A stretch of 48,356 bases of DNA, taken from Gemmatimonadota bacterium (lineage in GTDB: Bacteria; Latescibacterota; UBA2968; UBA8231). The first letter of the stretch is position 1; every line of letters begins with the position of its first letter. The notes under the pieces are model-generated. The model saw only the letters and a list, made by a program, of their open reading frames with translations, was not told the DNA's origin and made no database searches. Positions 32,331 to 39,765 of the stretch are shown in pieces. Made by a program: the position numbers and the translations under genes. The DNA is taken from the NCBI GenBank assembly GCA_028875335.1, contig JAPPEF010000235.1, positions 1 through 48,356 of the forward strand. The letters run 5' to 3'.

Positions 32331-32413
32331 AGATGCTTCGCTCCGCTCAGCATGACAACATGAGGCGTCAGCACCTGTCATGCTGAGCGGAGCGAAGCGG
32401 AGTCGAAGCATCT
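32331..32413. repeat. Large REP-like palindrome in the surface operon
   Basis: The left arm AGATGCTTCG-CTCCGCTCAG-CATGACA (32331-32357) is matched by a right arm running from TGTCATGCTG (32376) to GAAGCATCT (32413). The right arm has 11 extra bases, so the pair forms a bulged stem around an 18-base loop. In translation it gives the familiar spurious HAERSEAS peptide, known from intergenic palindromes in many unrelated bacterial genomes. It separates the first and second FlgD-Ig genes and could affect message stability. Confidence 0.8.
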
Positions 32414-32462
32414 TATTCCTCGATGTTCATGCGTAACATTATTGTCGTGCATTAAGGTCCCC

Positions 32463-34235
32463 TCAGTAAACCAAGGCCACAGGCACGGCCCTTGCATTGG
32501 CCCCCATAGCCGAATCTACGCTGATGCGACACACGTACAACCCCGGTGCGGCTAAGGATCCCTCGCTCGCTCGGCCGTCCCACTCCACCGCGTGAAAACC
32601 GCTACTCTGCATACCATTGAAAAGCGCCCGGACTCGCCTCCCCGCAAGGTCGTATATAGCCGCTTCGACGGATACGGGTTGGACGAGTTTGAATATGCTG
32701 TACTGAATGCGCATCCGGTCGTTGAGCGAGTCGCCGTTAGGTGTGAAGGGGTTGGGCGCAATGGCCAAGCCGCCCAAAATGGTACTGTCCAATTCCAACT
32801 CGACCGAAAAGTGATTGGTATTGAGATCAATGCTGGCATCGCCGGGCAGGACATCTTGGGCTAGTTCAGCGGACTGGCTGGCGAACACCCGGGAAGAAAA
32901 AAGGGTCCCAAATTCGATCACCTTGGCAGCGAATTTCAGTTCTACCAGTACCCCGTCTTTTACGACGGGATGATTCGGAAAGCGCACCGTCAGGAGAGAA
33001 TCCGTCGCTTCCCAAGTAAAGTCTTCGATCGGCATACCACCTACAGTCAGTTCGCTCAGGCGGGCCCGAGTCGGAGTGGACAGTTCCACCGCATCAAAGC
33101 CCGCATCGTCATCGAGGATGCGCGGTCGCATATGGTAGGTAAAGGGCGTAGTCTCCCCAGCGATGACGAATTGCGGCTCAATTTCGGCCACTACTTCGTG
33201 GGCCGGTGGCGGAGAGGAAATTTCAAAGGCGAGCGAATCCATCTGAACCGCCGCGGCAAAGCGATTGCTGACCAATTCAACGGCAAACTGGAAATAGCGC
33301 CGGGGTGCCGGCGAGCGGATGCGCGAGCCACTCGTGGTGTGCGGTGGCGACCAAGAGCTCCAGTTTGCCAGATCGGGCCGTTTTACCTGCTGATTTTCCC
33401 TCAGGTTGTCGTACTGGTCTTTGCTTACTTCTTCGAGTGTAGCCCCTCGGCGTCGGTAGTAGAGGTAGGGATCGGGGGTCGAGCCACTGCGGGTAGTCAC
33501 CTCGACTGCGCCACCCGCATCGGTCTCGGCGGCCCAAGTCAGCGCTCCCAGAGTGGCCAGGCCGCCTAAATCGATGACGTTGGATGTGTACACCGCCTGC
33601 GGTGAAAAGCCCTGGCCATAGACTTCCAATTCGGCGATTTCCCAGGGCAGCGGACTGGTAAATATCAGCATGACCCACCGGACATAGCGAGGTGCGATAT
33701 CGACTGTGACCACCTCGCGTTCGTTGCGGGTCGTCCGGGCCGCCAAATCCCAGACTGGATCGCCCCGCAGCGGGTCGCTTTCGTCGCTGACGTACAGTTC
33801 GTATCCCCGCAGAAATCGGTCTCCCTGCTCAATGCGGGGATAGAACGAAACCTGATAGACGCCACTGAAAACCCGGCCCAGATCCAGAATGATACGCCCC
33901 CCTATCTGTCTAGAGTGCTCAATGGGAAAAATCGTGGCGATTTTCCCGTCGATCAGCGCCCCCAAGCCGGTCTGGGGATCGGCCAGCCCCCGGACCGAAG
34001 GCTGCGGGCTGTCGATATTGCCGCCTTCGGCTAAGGCCCGCAAACTGAGATTTTCGTCGGGCGATATGCGCTCGGGCTGTAGCCAACCCGGACGACTCGC
34101 CAAGTCGATGGCTCGCACAGTCCCCCACTCTTGCCACGGACGCTCACTGCCGCCAAAAACCAGTACTTCCCGGGCACTCGCGGATTCGCCGATCAAGAGG
34201 GCAATCAGCAAGAGAGGATTAAATAGAATGGTCAT
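32463..34235 (-). CDS. Large secreted protein with C-terminal FlgD-type Ig domain (surface operon, copy 2)
   Basis: From ATG 34235 the 590-residue protein has a signal peptide (MTILFNPLLLIALLIGESAS, then ARE). The layout is the same as at 25457-27295: VFGGSERPWQEWGTV against VGGQERPWNTVGTL, RIILDLGRVFSGVYQVSF, ELEVYGQGFSPQAVYTSNVIDL, RYFQFAVELVSN, PNPFTPNGDSLNDRM and VEWDGRASEGSLAAPGLYV, ending VPVALVY. The two are clear paralogues with about the same length, so one arose by duplication within the operon. The ribosome site is weak (TAGG). An upstream extension of the frame would overlap the lipoprotein gene that ends 14 bases before this start. Confidence 0.82.
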   Translation of the reverse strand: MTILFNPLLLIALLIGESASAREVLVFGGSERPWQEWGTVRAIDLASRPGWLQPERISPDENLSLRALAEGGNIDSPQPSVRGLADPQTGLGALIDGKIATIFPIEHSRQIGGRIILDLGRVFSGVYQVSFYPRIEQGDRFLRGYELYVSDESDPLRGDPVWDLAARTTRNEREVVTVDIAPRYVRWVMLIFTSPLPWEIAELEVYGQGFSPQAVYTSNVIDLGGLATLGALTWAAETDAGGAVEVTTRSGSTPDPYLYYRRRGATLEEVSKDQYDNLRENQQVKRPDLANWSSWSPPHTTSGSRIRSPAPRRYFQFAVELVSNRFAAAVQMDSLAFEISSPPPAHEVVAEIEPQFVIAGETTPFTYHMRPRILDDDAGFDAVELSTPTRARLSELTVGGMPIEDFTWEATDSLLTVRFPNHPVVKDGVLVELKFAAKVIEFGTLFSSRVFASQSAELAQDVLPGDASIDLNTNHFSVELELDSTILGGLAIAPNPFTPNGDSLNDRMRIQYSIFKLVQPVSVEAAIYDLAGRRVRALFNGMQSSGFHAVEWDGRASEGSLAAPGLYVCRISVDSAMGANARAVPVALVY

Positions 34236-34249
34236 GTACCTAGCGTAAC

Positions 34250-34651
34250 TCACTGTGCGGCAACCCGTATAGTGAACCCACCTTCGACTCCTTCGGGTGC
34301 GATGCCAATGCGGATGATCTGGCCGGGGGCCACAAGGGCTGTCTGCGGAGGGAAGGACGACCCGCCTTGCGCGTTCAGGGGCGAACCAGGCCAGGCTATT
34401 TCTACTGCGAATGGTGCCGAGGCATCTCGGAGCAGGCATTCGATCACCGCCGTGCTGTTGGCCTCGATTCGGGCGTTCTGCTGACAGGCGGCAATAGTGA
34501 TCTCCATCTCGTCGATAAATGAATTGACGACCCGGAGCTCAACGGCTCCTTCTCCAGCTCGGGTCGTCTCGGTAGAAAGCGGAATCTCCTCTTCGCATCC
34601 GCCCAGCATAGCCGCTGACGCCAGGACGAGAAAAACGCACAGCATTCCCAT
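34250..34651 (-). CDS. Small lipoprotein, sister of the gene at 34663
   Basis: The 133-residue protein has a lipoprotein signal with Cys19 in MLGGC. The mature part contains LRVVNSFIDEMEITIAACQQNARI, a second cysteine in VIECLL, and a C-terminal strand set (GGFTIRV). It shares the order V-N-S-F, I-A-A-C, x-E-C-L and G-x-x-I-x-I with the protein at 34663-35079 but is otherwise diverged. The two mature cysteines could form a disulfide. No named family is recognised. It is the second gene of the surface operon, with gaps of 11 and 14 bases to its neighbours, and may be a small subunit or chaperone for the large secreted proteins. Confidence 0.72.
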   Translation of the reverse strand: MGMLCVFLVLASAAMLGGCEEEIPLSTETTRAGEGAVELRVVNSFIDEMEITIAACQQNARIEANSTAVIECLLRDASAPFAVEIAWPGSPLNAQGGSSFPPQTALVAPGQIIRIGIAPEGVEGGFTIRVAAQ

Positions 34652-34662
34652 GGCGGCTCTGC

Positions 34663-35079
34663 TCAGTTCTGGCGGCGGCCGTCAATCAGGATAATGAAGC
34701 CGCTGCCCGTCCCTCCCGGGACGTTCCTGATTTCGACGACCTGCCCGTACGACACGGTGACGGTTTTGGGCGGCGGCGGGGCATACCCTTGCCCAACGGG
34801 TGGATTCAGCCACACGACGACGACGTCGAAGGCGTTGATATCCTCCTCAATCAGGCACTCGACCGATTGGATTTGGTCGGACAAGAGGCGGAATTTCTGG
34901 AAGCAGGCGGCGATACTCACCTCTACCTCGCCGCGGAAGGAATTGACGAACTTGATGAAGCGGCTGGGCTCACCCTCCTCGATGTCCTTTGGCAGAACCG
35001 ACAGATCGATCTCTTTTTCGCAGCCGCTCGACAGAAAGATGCCCGTGCCGAGCAGGAGCAAATGCGCACATCTCAGCAT
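34663..35079 (-). CDS. Small lipoprotein, first gene of the surface operon
   Basis: The 138-residue protein has a lipoprotein signal with Cys20 in LSSGC, then KEIDLSVLPKDIEEG. The core reads KFVNSFRGEVEVSIAACFQKFRLL and VECLIEED, with two conserved cysteines as in the sister protein at 34250. The end is GSGFIILIDGRRQN. The pair is a tandem duplication with old divergence. The gene starts behind a hairpin at 35106-35139 and is the first in a minus-strand run that continues without a large break, apart from the 32331-32413 palindrome, to 21773. Confidence 0.72.
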   Translation of the reverse strand: MLRCAHLLLLGTGIFLSSGCEKEIDLSVLPKDIEEGEPSRFIKFVNSFRGEVEVSIAACFQKFRLLSDQIQSVECLIEEDINAFDVVVVWLNPPVGQGYAPPPPKTVTVSYGQVVEIRNVPGGTGSGFIILIDGRRQN

Positions 35080-35105
35080 AGATCACTCTTTCATACAATA
35101 CAGCA

Positions 35106-35139
35106 CAGCGGTTCAGCCGGTATTCCGGCCGAACCGCTG
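35106..35139 (-). terminator. Strong hairpin upstream of the surface operon
   Basis: CAGCGGTTC (35106-35114) pairs with GAACCGCTG (35131-35139), and GCCGG/CCGGC pair inside around a four-base loop (TATT). The total is a 14-pair stem with one mismatch. It lies between the stop of the CBM9-like gene and the first lipoprotein gene, so it probably ends or attenuates transcription from the former. The stretch after it on the minus strand (GTGCTGTATTGT) is only weakly T-rich. Confidence 0.55.
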
Positions 35140-35203
35140 GTACTAGAGTCCCGAGACATTCCTCCGCGCTGGGTGGAATCCCAGGATAGATACAGATGAG
35201 CCG

Positions 35204-36115
35204 TTAGTCTGCGAAACTGGACTTTATGCGGGCCCAAGTAGTTGACTCGACCGCGGTGGGGGCAGCGGCCTCGACATCGGGGTCAACGATGAGGGTGAAG
35301 CTATTCATAGAATCCCCGTTGCCAGTCGCTCCGCTCTCGTTCGAAGTGGCCCAGGCTCCGTCCCAACTGTCGCCGCCGTCCCAGTCGTCGCCCTGGAACA
35401 TGAGGTGGGTCTTTGTGTTCTCAGTCAGATCCATGACCGTGCTGGTCTCGGCTCCGCCTTCGCCGGTCGATACGGCCGCGTCGAAGAATGAGAACAAGGT
35501 CATGCGCCACTCGTAGTTAATGGTCACATTTTCATCGCCGTGGCTCCACGGCTTGCCGCTGGCCGGGCCAGTGGCGAAGACGAGGTGGGGCGGCTGGTTG
35601 GCCCAGAACTGGGAGTAGCTGTCGCTGAAGCCCTGCAGGGCGAACACATCGGCATCGCCGGCCGCCTGCAACGTCCACTCCTGACCGTTGCTGTACACCC
35701 CGCCCGGATCAATTGCACCACCACTGTGATCGGGGTCCAGCGCGAAGGTCCAGCCGTCGTCGCCAACCGTGCGGCTGCCGCGCAGCAAGTCGCGATCGTA
35801 GAAGTCGTCGAACGTGTTGATCGCGACCCAGAGCTGATTGCCCTCGTCGACGCCCGTCCACGCCACGCAGATAGTGACGTCGAAGTCATTCAGGTCGAGC
35901 CCGTCCGGGCCGGCGCGGCTGAGCAGCGCGTCCCGTTGAATGATGGCGTAGCTGGGGAACCAACTCCAGTCGCCGAGTTCCCCATCAATCTCCATTTGTT
36001 GGGCAACTCCGGCTGGAATGTGGATGGCGAAGTAATCCGGCGCATCGGCCGTGGCTGGCGCTGCCCCTAGCAGGGCCGCCAAGCTCAGCACTAGGACAGA
36101 AGAAAATAATCTCAT
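35204..36115 (-). CDS. Secreted CBM9/DOMON-like protein with WARIKSSF tail
   Basis: The 303-residue protein has a signal peptide (MRLFSSVLVLSLAALLGAAP) and then a CBM9-type beta-sandwich. It begins QMEIDGELGDWSWFPSYAI, then VTICVAWTGVDEGNQLWVAINTFDD, then YEWRMTLFSFFDAAVST. Such modules bind sugars or haem-like ligands at the cell surface. The last residues are TAVESTTWARIKSSFAD. The tail T-A-V-E-x-x-[ST]-W-[GA]-[QR]-[LI]-K-S-x-F also ends the Cache proteins at 7700, 8876, 11701, 39766 and 41088, although the domains are unrelated. ATG 36115 follows AAGGAGG. The downstream lipoprotein gene lies 124 bases away, across a hairpin. Confidence 0.77.
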   Translation of the reverse strand: MRLFSSVLVLSLAALLGAAPATADAPDYFAIHIPAGVAQQMEIDGELGDWSWFPSYAIIQRDALLSRAGPDGLDLNDFDVTICVAWTGVDEGNQLWVAINTFDDFYDRDLLRGSRTVGDDGWTFALDPDHSGGAIDPGGVYSNGQEWTLQAAGDADVFALQGFSDSYSQFWANQPPHLVFATGPASGKPWSHGDENVTINYEWRMTLFSFFDAAVSTGEGGAETSTVMDLTENTKTHLMFQGDDWDGGDSWDGAWATSNESGATGNGDSMNSFTLIVDPDVEAAAPTAVESTTWARIKSSFAD

Positions 36116-36477
36116 CTCGCTTCGACCTCCTTCAAGGAAGTGGGTAGATGGTCCGTCCGCTACACGAGTGCGGATGGATCAGATGACTTTCCCTAAAGGA
36201 CCTGGAATACAGTCCCAAGGGAAACGGCTTAGGAAATCGATCTAGAGAAATATATGTTGATTATTTTCCGGTACTTAGGTCATAGTTACGATGATCGTTA
36301 CAAAGACCTTACACCTAGCTAACTGCAGAATTTCCACCAATATATTTACTTTCGGCCTAGGGTTCAACCAAATTCTTCGCCTCGGTTGGGCTGAATATCT
36401 TGATACACCCATTTGCCCATCCTACTTTTCTTGCAACACCTGTCTGGTCTTTGCCACTCTGAATCGAGGAAGAGAAA
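36116..36477. other. Intergenic region with divergent promoters expected
   Basis: No gene is seen in these 362 bases. The stretch is AT-rich in its middle (about 36240-36370) and separates the divergent CBM9-like and foldase genes, so both should have promoters here. Only the ribosome sites can be placed: AAGGAGG before 36115 on the minus strand and CGAGGAAGAG before 36478 on the plus strand. I see no clear tRNA, CRISPR or long repeat. Confidence 0.5.
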
Positions 36478-37902
36478 ATGAGACTGGCTATTGCGCCGGA
36501 GCACTGGATCTCGCCCCGAGCGCGGCTCGTACTGATGGTGGTTCTGCTGACGGCCTGCGCCCAAGACCACGAGAAAACGGCCGTGGCCACAGTTGGGACC
36601 AAGGAAATCACCGCCGAGGAACTTCGCCACTTCGTGCGCCGTCTCGCGCCGACTCTGGTCAGTGCCGAAGCAGGACAGCGGGCCCGGGAAGATTACCTAC
36701 AGACTTTGGTCGATCGGGAAATCGCGCTCCTTGAAGCCTATGAAAAAGGCTTGGACCAAGACCCCGATTTTCTCAAAACACTCGACGAAAAAAAGAGAGA
36801 CCACCTCCTCTCCCTCTATCGCGACCGGGAGATCCTGCCTCAGATACAAGTGTCCGAGGAGGAGATCCGCCAATTCTTCGATCGACAGGACATGGCGCGG
36901 GAGCGCCGGGCCACTGCCATTTTGGTGCGAACTCGGGAGCAAGCGCAGCAGATCCGCGCCCAACTCGAAGCCGGGAGCGATTTCGGCGAGTTGGCCAGAA
37001 AGCATTCACTCGACACTTGGTCGGCCCTGCGTGAAGGCGAGTTGGGATTTGTCACCCGGGCTGCTGCCGAACGGCTCTTGGGGATCCCCGTGGAGGTATT
37101 CGACACGCTTGGCACCGGCCAAGTATCGCCCCCTCTTCCCCGGGGCCGCAACTATCACCTAGTCCGCTTTTTAGAAGACCGGCCCACGGATCTACAGACT
37201 CACCGGGAGGACATAAGGACGCAGTTGCAGGAAGAGAAGCAACGGGCCCTCGAAGAGGAAAAAGCAGACACTTTGGCACGCGAATTCAACTGGCAACGGG
37301 TCTCTGCGGGGACGACTCTGCTGAAGGATAAAGGCGCGGCCTTGGGAGAAAGCGGCAAGTTGCAGCTCACCGACGAAGAGAAGCGCGTATCACTCTTCAC
37401 TTATGAGGGCGGGGCCATTTCTCTGGCGGACTACATGGCGGTGTTGCGCCAGCACAGAATCAGAGCGCCTCGGGCCCTGCTAGACAGCGTCTTTATCGGT
37501 TTACTCGGACGCCGCTTTTTGCAAAAGCCCGCGCTCTTTGTGGCAGCCGCCGAACGCCTCGGCCTCGCGGAAGATCCCGAGATGATAAAGTGGGTTGAAA
37601 AAACCAGACGGGAGTTACTAGTTTGGGGTATAAGACAGCGAGAAGTCATCGACCAGATCGCCATTGACGAGGCAGATGTCCGGCGATTCTACGACGAAAA
37701 CGGAGACATGTTCCGGCGAGAATCCTTTGAACAGGCCCGCAGAAGGGCCGAGGTCGCCCTGAGGAAGGCGCTGGAAAAAGAGCGCTTTGACGCGTGGATC
37801 GCCGATCTGCGCCAGCACTATGGAGACCGCGTCAAAGTCTTCCCCGACCGCTTGGCGCAAGCCCTACCGGAAACGCTGCTGGACAGCCTTGCCAAAAATT
37901 AA
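36478..37902 (+). CDS. PpiC/SurA-type peptidyl-prolyl isomerase lipoprotein
   Basis: The 474-residue protein has an unusually long lipoprotein signal with Cys27 in LLTAC. A SurA-like N-terminal helical region follows (VATVGTKEITAEELRHFV, EDYLQTLVDREIALLEAYEKGL). Then a parvulin-type PPIase domain spans about residues 133-225 (ATAILVRTREQAQQI, GSDFGELARKHS, GELGFVTRAAA, TGQVSPPLPRGRNYHLVRFLE). A second helical region of about 230 residues completes it. Proteins of this kind help outer-membrane and secreted proteins fold in the periplasm. A second parvulin domain is not evident. It lies 29 bases before the RidA-like gene. Confidence 0.87.
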   Translation: MRLAIAPEHWISPRARLVLMVVLLTACAQDHEKTAVATVGTKEITAEELRHFVRRLAPTLVSAEAGQRAREDYLQTLVDREIALLEAYEKGLDQDPDFLKTLDEKKRDHLLSLYRDREILPQIQVSEEEIRQFFDRQDMARERRATAILVRTREQAQQIRAQLEAGSDFGELARKHSLDTWSALREGELGFVTRAAAERLLGIPVEVFDTLGTGQVSPPLPRGRNYHLVRFLEDRPTDLQTHREDIRTQLQEEKQRALEEEKADTLAREFNWQRVSAGTTLLKDKGAALGESGKLQLTDEEKRVSLFTYEGGAISLADYMAVLRQHRIRAPRALLDSVFIGLLGRRFLQKPALFVAAAERLGLAEDPEMIKWVEKTRRELLVWGIRQREVIDQIAIDEADVRRFYDENGDMFRRESFEQARRRAEVALRKALEKERFDAWIADLRQHYGDRVKVFPDRLAQALPETLLDSLAKN

Positions 37903-37931
37903 TACCATGTGCAACCCAAAAGGAGGTTCTC

Positions 37932-38525
37932 ATGCAACTCGAACTACCCACACGCTGGCAACGCGACTACGATGTGTACGACCGCCTCGAAGAACTCGGC
38001 ATCGACTTAGGCCGCAGAGAAGATGCCATCGCTCCCGAGACCAACCGCATTCCCAGACTCATCTTCACCCCTTCCGGCTTGCTCTTTTTCTCTGGATCGG
38101 GCGCGGGTGAGGGTCCGGTCACCAACGACGAGTCCTCGGTAGAGAAAGGGCACAGCGCCGGCCGGGACGTGGGCCACAAGCACATCTGCGTGCTGCACTG
38201 GGGTCTGCACCCCTTTGGCACGCTGAACGACGTCTGGTACTGCGTCAAGTGCATCGGCATGGTGCATTCGGCCCACCGCGAAGAGTCCTTTACCAACGCT
38301 CCTCGCGTGGTGGACGGATACACGGAAGTCTGGCACGACGTATTCGGCGGTCCCCTGTCGCGTCGCGCCAAGGAAGGCCAGCCCGACGGCCGCTCCGGCT
38401 GGCACGGCCGCAGTGCTTTGGGCGGCTTTGAAATCAGCAACTTGGCCATTGAACCGGAGATGATTGTGCAGGTCGATCCCGATCTGGCGATCCGCGTCAT
38501 CCGGGAGCGCGGGCCCCACATTTGA
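37932..38525 (+). CDS. RidA/YjgF-like protein
   Basis: From ATG 37932, behind AAAGGAGG, the 197-residue product carries the RidA fold with insertions: IFTPSGLLFFSGSGAGEGP near the start, GTLNDVWYCVKCIGMVHS in the middle, TEVWHDVFGG, and GRSALGGFEISNLAIEPEMIVQVD at the end. These match the RidA pattern (F-V-S-G, L-x-D-V-V-K, x-F-F-G, R-S-A-V-G, V-E-I-E). Classical RidA removes reactive enamine/imine intermediates, but many relatives have other roles. This one is longer than the usual 130 residues and has several His and Cys in the middle. It converges with the creatininase gene (gap 19 bases). Confidence 0.78.
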   Translation: MQLELPTRWQRDYDVYDRLEELGIDLGRREDAIAPETNRIPRLIFTPSGLLFFSGSGAGEGPVTNDESSVEKGHSAGRDVGHKHICVLHWGLHPFGTLNDVWYCVKCIGMVHSAHREESFTNAPRVVDGYTEVWHDVFGGPLSRRAKEGQPDGRSGWHGRSALGGFEISNLAIEPEMIVQVDPDLAIRVIRERGPHI

Positions 38526-38544
38526 ATTGTGGCTCTGTGGGCTT

Positions 38545-39273
38545 CTAGTACCGCTCCCCCACGTCGAGTAGGGTTTTCCCTTCCATCATCGCTTCGAGGT
38601 ATTCCACTACCCGATTGACCGCTTCTTCGGACAAAATCCTTCCCTTTTCCGCATCGGCTTCCAAGGGCGTCTTGTCCTCTTGGTCCTGCATGGCATCCTG
38701 ACGGATTTTCTCCGGGAACATGTGCATGGCCAGTGAGGTTTCGAATTCCTGGGCGTGTCCTGGGGCGCTCTTGGTGACCATGTGCTCGTCGATGAGCGCC
38801 CGCGGAATCAAGTTCCAATAGGGATGGAAGTGCAGATTCACCCCCGGAGCTGTGGACTCGAAAAAGAGACGCCACTGACGGAGTATGCTGTTCACGGGTT
38901 GCACATTGCCGCCATGACCGTTGAGGATTAGGATGTTCTCAATGCCGTGGCGAGCAAAACATTCCACCGCATCGAAGAGTACGGCCAGCCACGAGCCCGG
39001 CTTGGCCGTGAGACTGCCCTTGTGCTTCATGTGGTGCTCGGAAATGCCCACGGCCATGGGCACGGCCACGATCACCTTTGGGTACATGCGCAGGGCCACC
39101 TGTTGCGCCACCCATGTTGACGAGGCGATATCGTGTTCAAAGGGCAGGTGTTCGAGGTGCTGCTCGATGCTGCCGGTGGGGATGATCGCGGCCTGGAATT
39201 TCCCGGCCTCAAGACCTTGGCGGAATTCGCGCCGGGTGTAATTCTGCAGCATAACTTCCTTGTTATCAGTCAC
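38545..39273 (-). CDS. Creatininase family protein
   Basis: The 242-residue protein shows the creatininase/amidohydrolase motifs: IPTGSIEQHLEHLPFEHD (with E37, H39 and D48 as metal ligands), GISEHHMKHKGSLTAKPGSW, and LNGHGGN (H120). Members hydrolyse cyclic amides such as creatinine or act on formamide-type groups in cofactor synthesis; which applies here is unknown. The GTG start at 39271-39273 is chosen because AGGAGG lies six bases upstream; the next in-frame ATG is too far from that site. It has no signal peptide and is cytoplasmic. Upstream lies a 492-base gap with a strong terminator and a solo insertion-element end. Confidence 0.88.
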   Translation of the reverse strand: MTDNKEVMLQNYTRREFRQGLEAGKFQAAIIPTGSIEQHLEHLPFEHDIASSTWVAQQVALRMYPKVIVAVPMAVGISEHHMKHKGSLTAKPGSWLAVLFDAVECFARHGIENILILNGHGGNVQPVNSILRQWRLFFESTAPGVNLHFHPYWNLIPRALIDEHMVTKSAPGHAQEFETSLAMHMFPEKIRQDAMQDQEDKTPLEADAEKGRILSEEAVNRVVEYLEAMMEGKTLLDVGERY

Positions 39274-39432
39274 AGTGGACCTCCTTTAATTAAATGATGT
39301 TAGTAGGTTGACCATGGTCGAGGCCGTTCCTAGGCTGAGAGTATCCCACCTTCAACCTCGAAGCGTCTCGATGACCACGGCCGATTGTATGATTTTATAA
39401 TAGCTCTTTTTTATCGTATCGACATATAGTAA

Positions 39433-39447
39433 CTGACGTTACGCAGT
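39433..39447 (+). repeat. Solo copy of MITE terminal inverted repeat
   Basis: CTGACGTTACGCAGT is identical to the right end of the MITE-like element at 3603-3705 (read in reverse complement). No second end was found nearby except a weak nine-base match (CTGCGTAAC at about 39709), and no target duplication can be shown. It may be a relic of an insertion. Confidence 0.6.
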
Positions 39448-39451
39448 AGTG

Positions 39452-39487
39452 AAAACCCCCGTGCCGGGAGATTGGCACGGGGGTTTT
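39452..39487. terminator. Strong bidirectional intrinsic terminator
   Basis: AAAACCCCCGTGCC (39452-39465) and GGCACGGGGGTTTT (39474-39487) form a perfect 14-base stem with an eight-base loop, followed by a T-run on the plus strand. The A-run before it serves the minus strand. It stands five bases after the solo MITE end and well away from any gene end, so what it terminates is unclear. Confidence 0.9.
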
Positions 39488-39607
39488 TCTTTTCCTCTGT
39501 CAGGATACAAGATACCCATGGTTATGGGATCATCGGGCGGCGACTACCTAGAGGAGACAACGGAATTCGAGGCGCGGTAGGCTTGGCGGGGCCAAATTAT
39601 ACCGTAA

Positions 39608-39668
39608 TTGGACAAAAATCATAAAAAGATCATAAAAAAAGACTTGTAGATCACATAAAAATCACACA
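39608..39668. repeat. AT-rich repeats upstream of the second Cache cluster
   Basis: ATCATAAAAA occurs at 39619 and 39629, then ATCACATAAAAATCACAC at 39650-39667, and inverted AAGACTT/AAGTCTT arms span about 39639-39675. The block lies about 100 bases before the first gene of the cluster and could hold regulator sites or an upstream promoter element. Confidence 0.4.
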
Positions 39669-39765
39669 ATAAGTCTTATATTAACTAAGTATTGCAGCAG
39701 CTAAAGGCTGCGTAACACCACATAGTAAATTTAATGAGCTTGCCTTTACGAAAAGGAGACCCCTC

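Larger units (their letters stand above)
39274..39765. other. Intergenic region with terminator, solo inverted-repeat end and AT-rich repeats
   Basis: No protein-coding gene can be supported in these 492 bases. They hold the promoter area of the creatininase gene (minus strand), a palindrome GACCATGGTC at 39310-39319, a solo copy of the MITE end (39433-39447), a strong bidirectional hairpin terminator (39452-39487), an AT-rich repeated block (39608-39668), and the promoter and ribosome site (AGGAG) of the Cache gene. No tRNA was seen. Confidence 0.55.

Noticed and set aside
32283..32411. N-terminal extension of the FlgD-Ig protein
   Set aside because: It would translate the palindromic repeat (HAERSEAS) and place the signal peptide 50 residues inside the protein.
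37967..38875. 302-codon minus-strand frame over the RidA-like and creatininase genes
   Set aside because: It covers two well-supported genes on different strands and its sequence is low-complexity Ser/Pro/Arg-rich.
39709..39717. CTGCGTAAC as a possible second end of an element starting at 39433
   Set aside because: Only nine of fifteen bases match and no flanking duplication can be shown.
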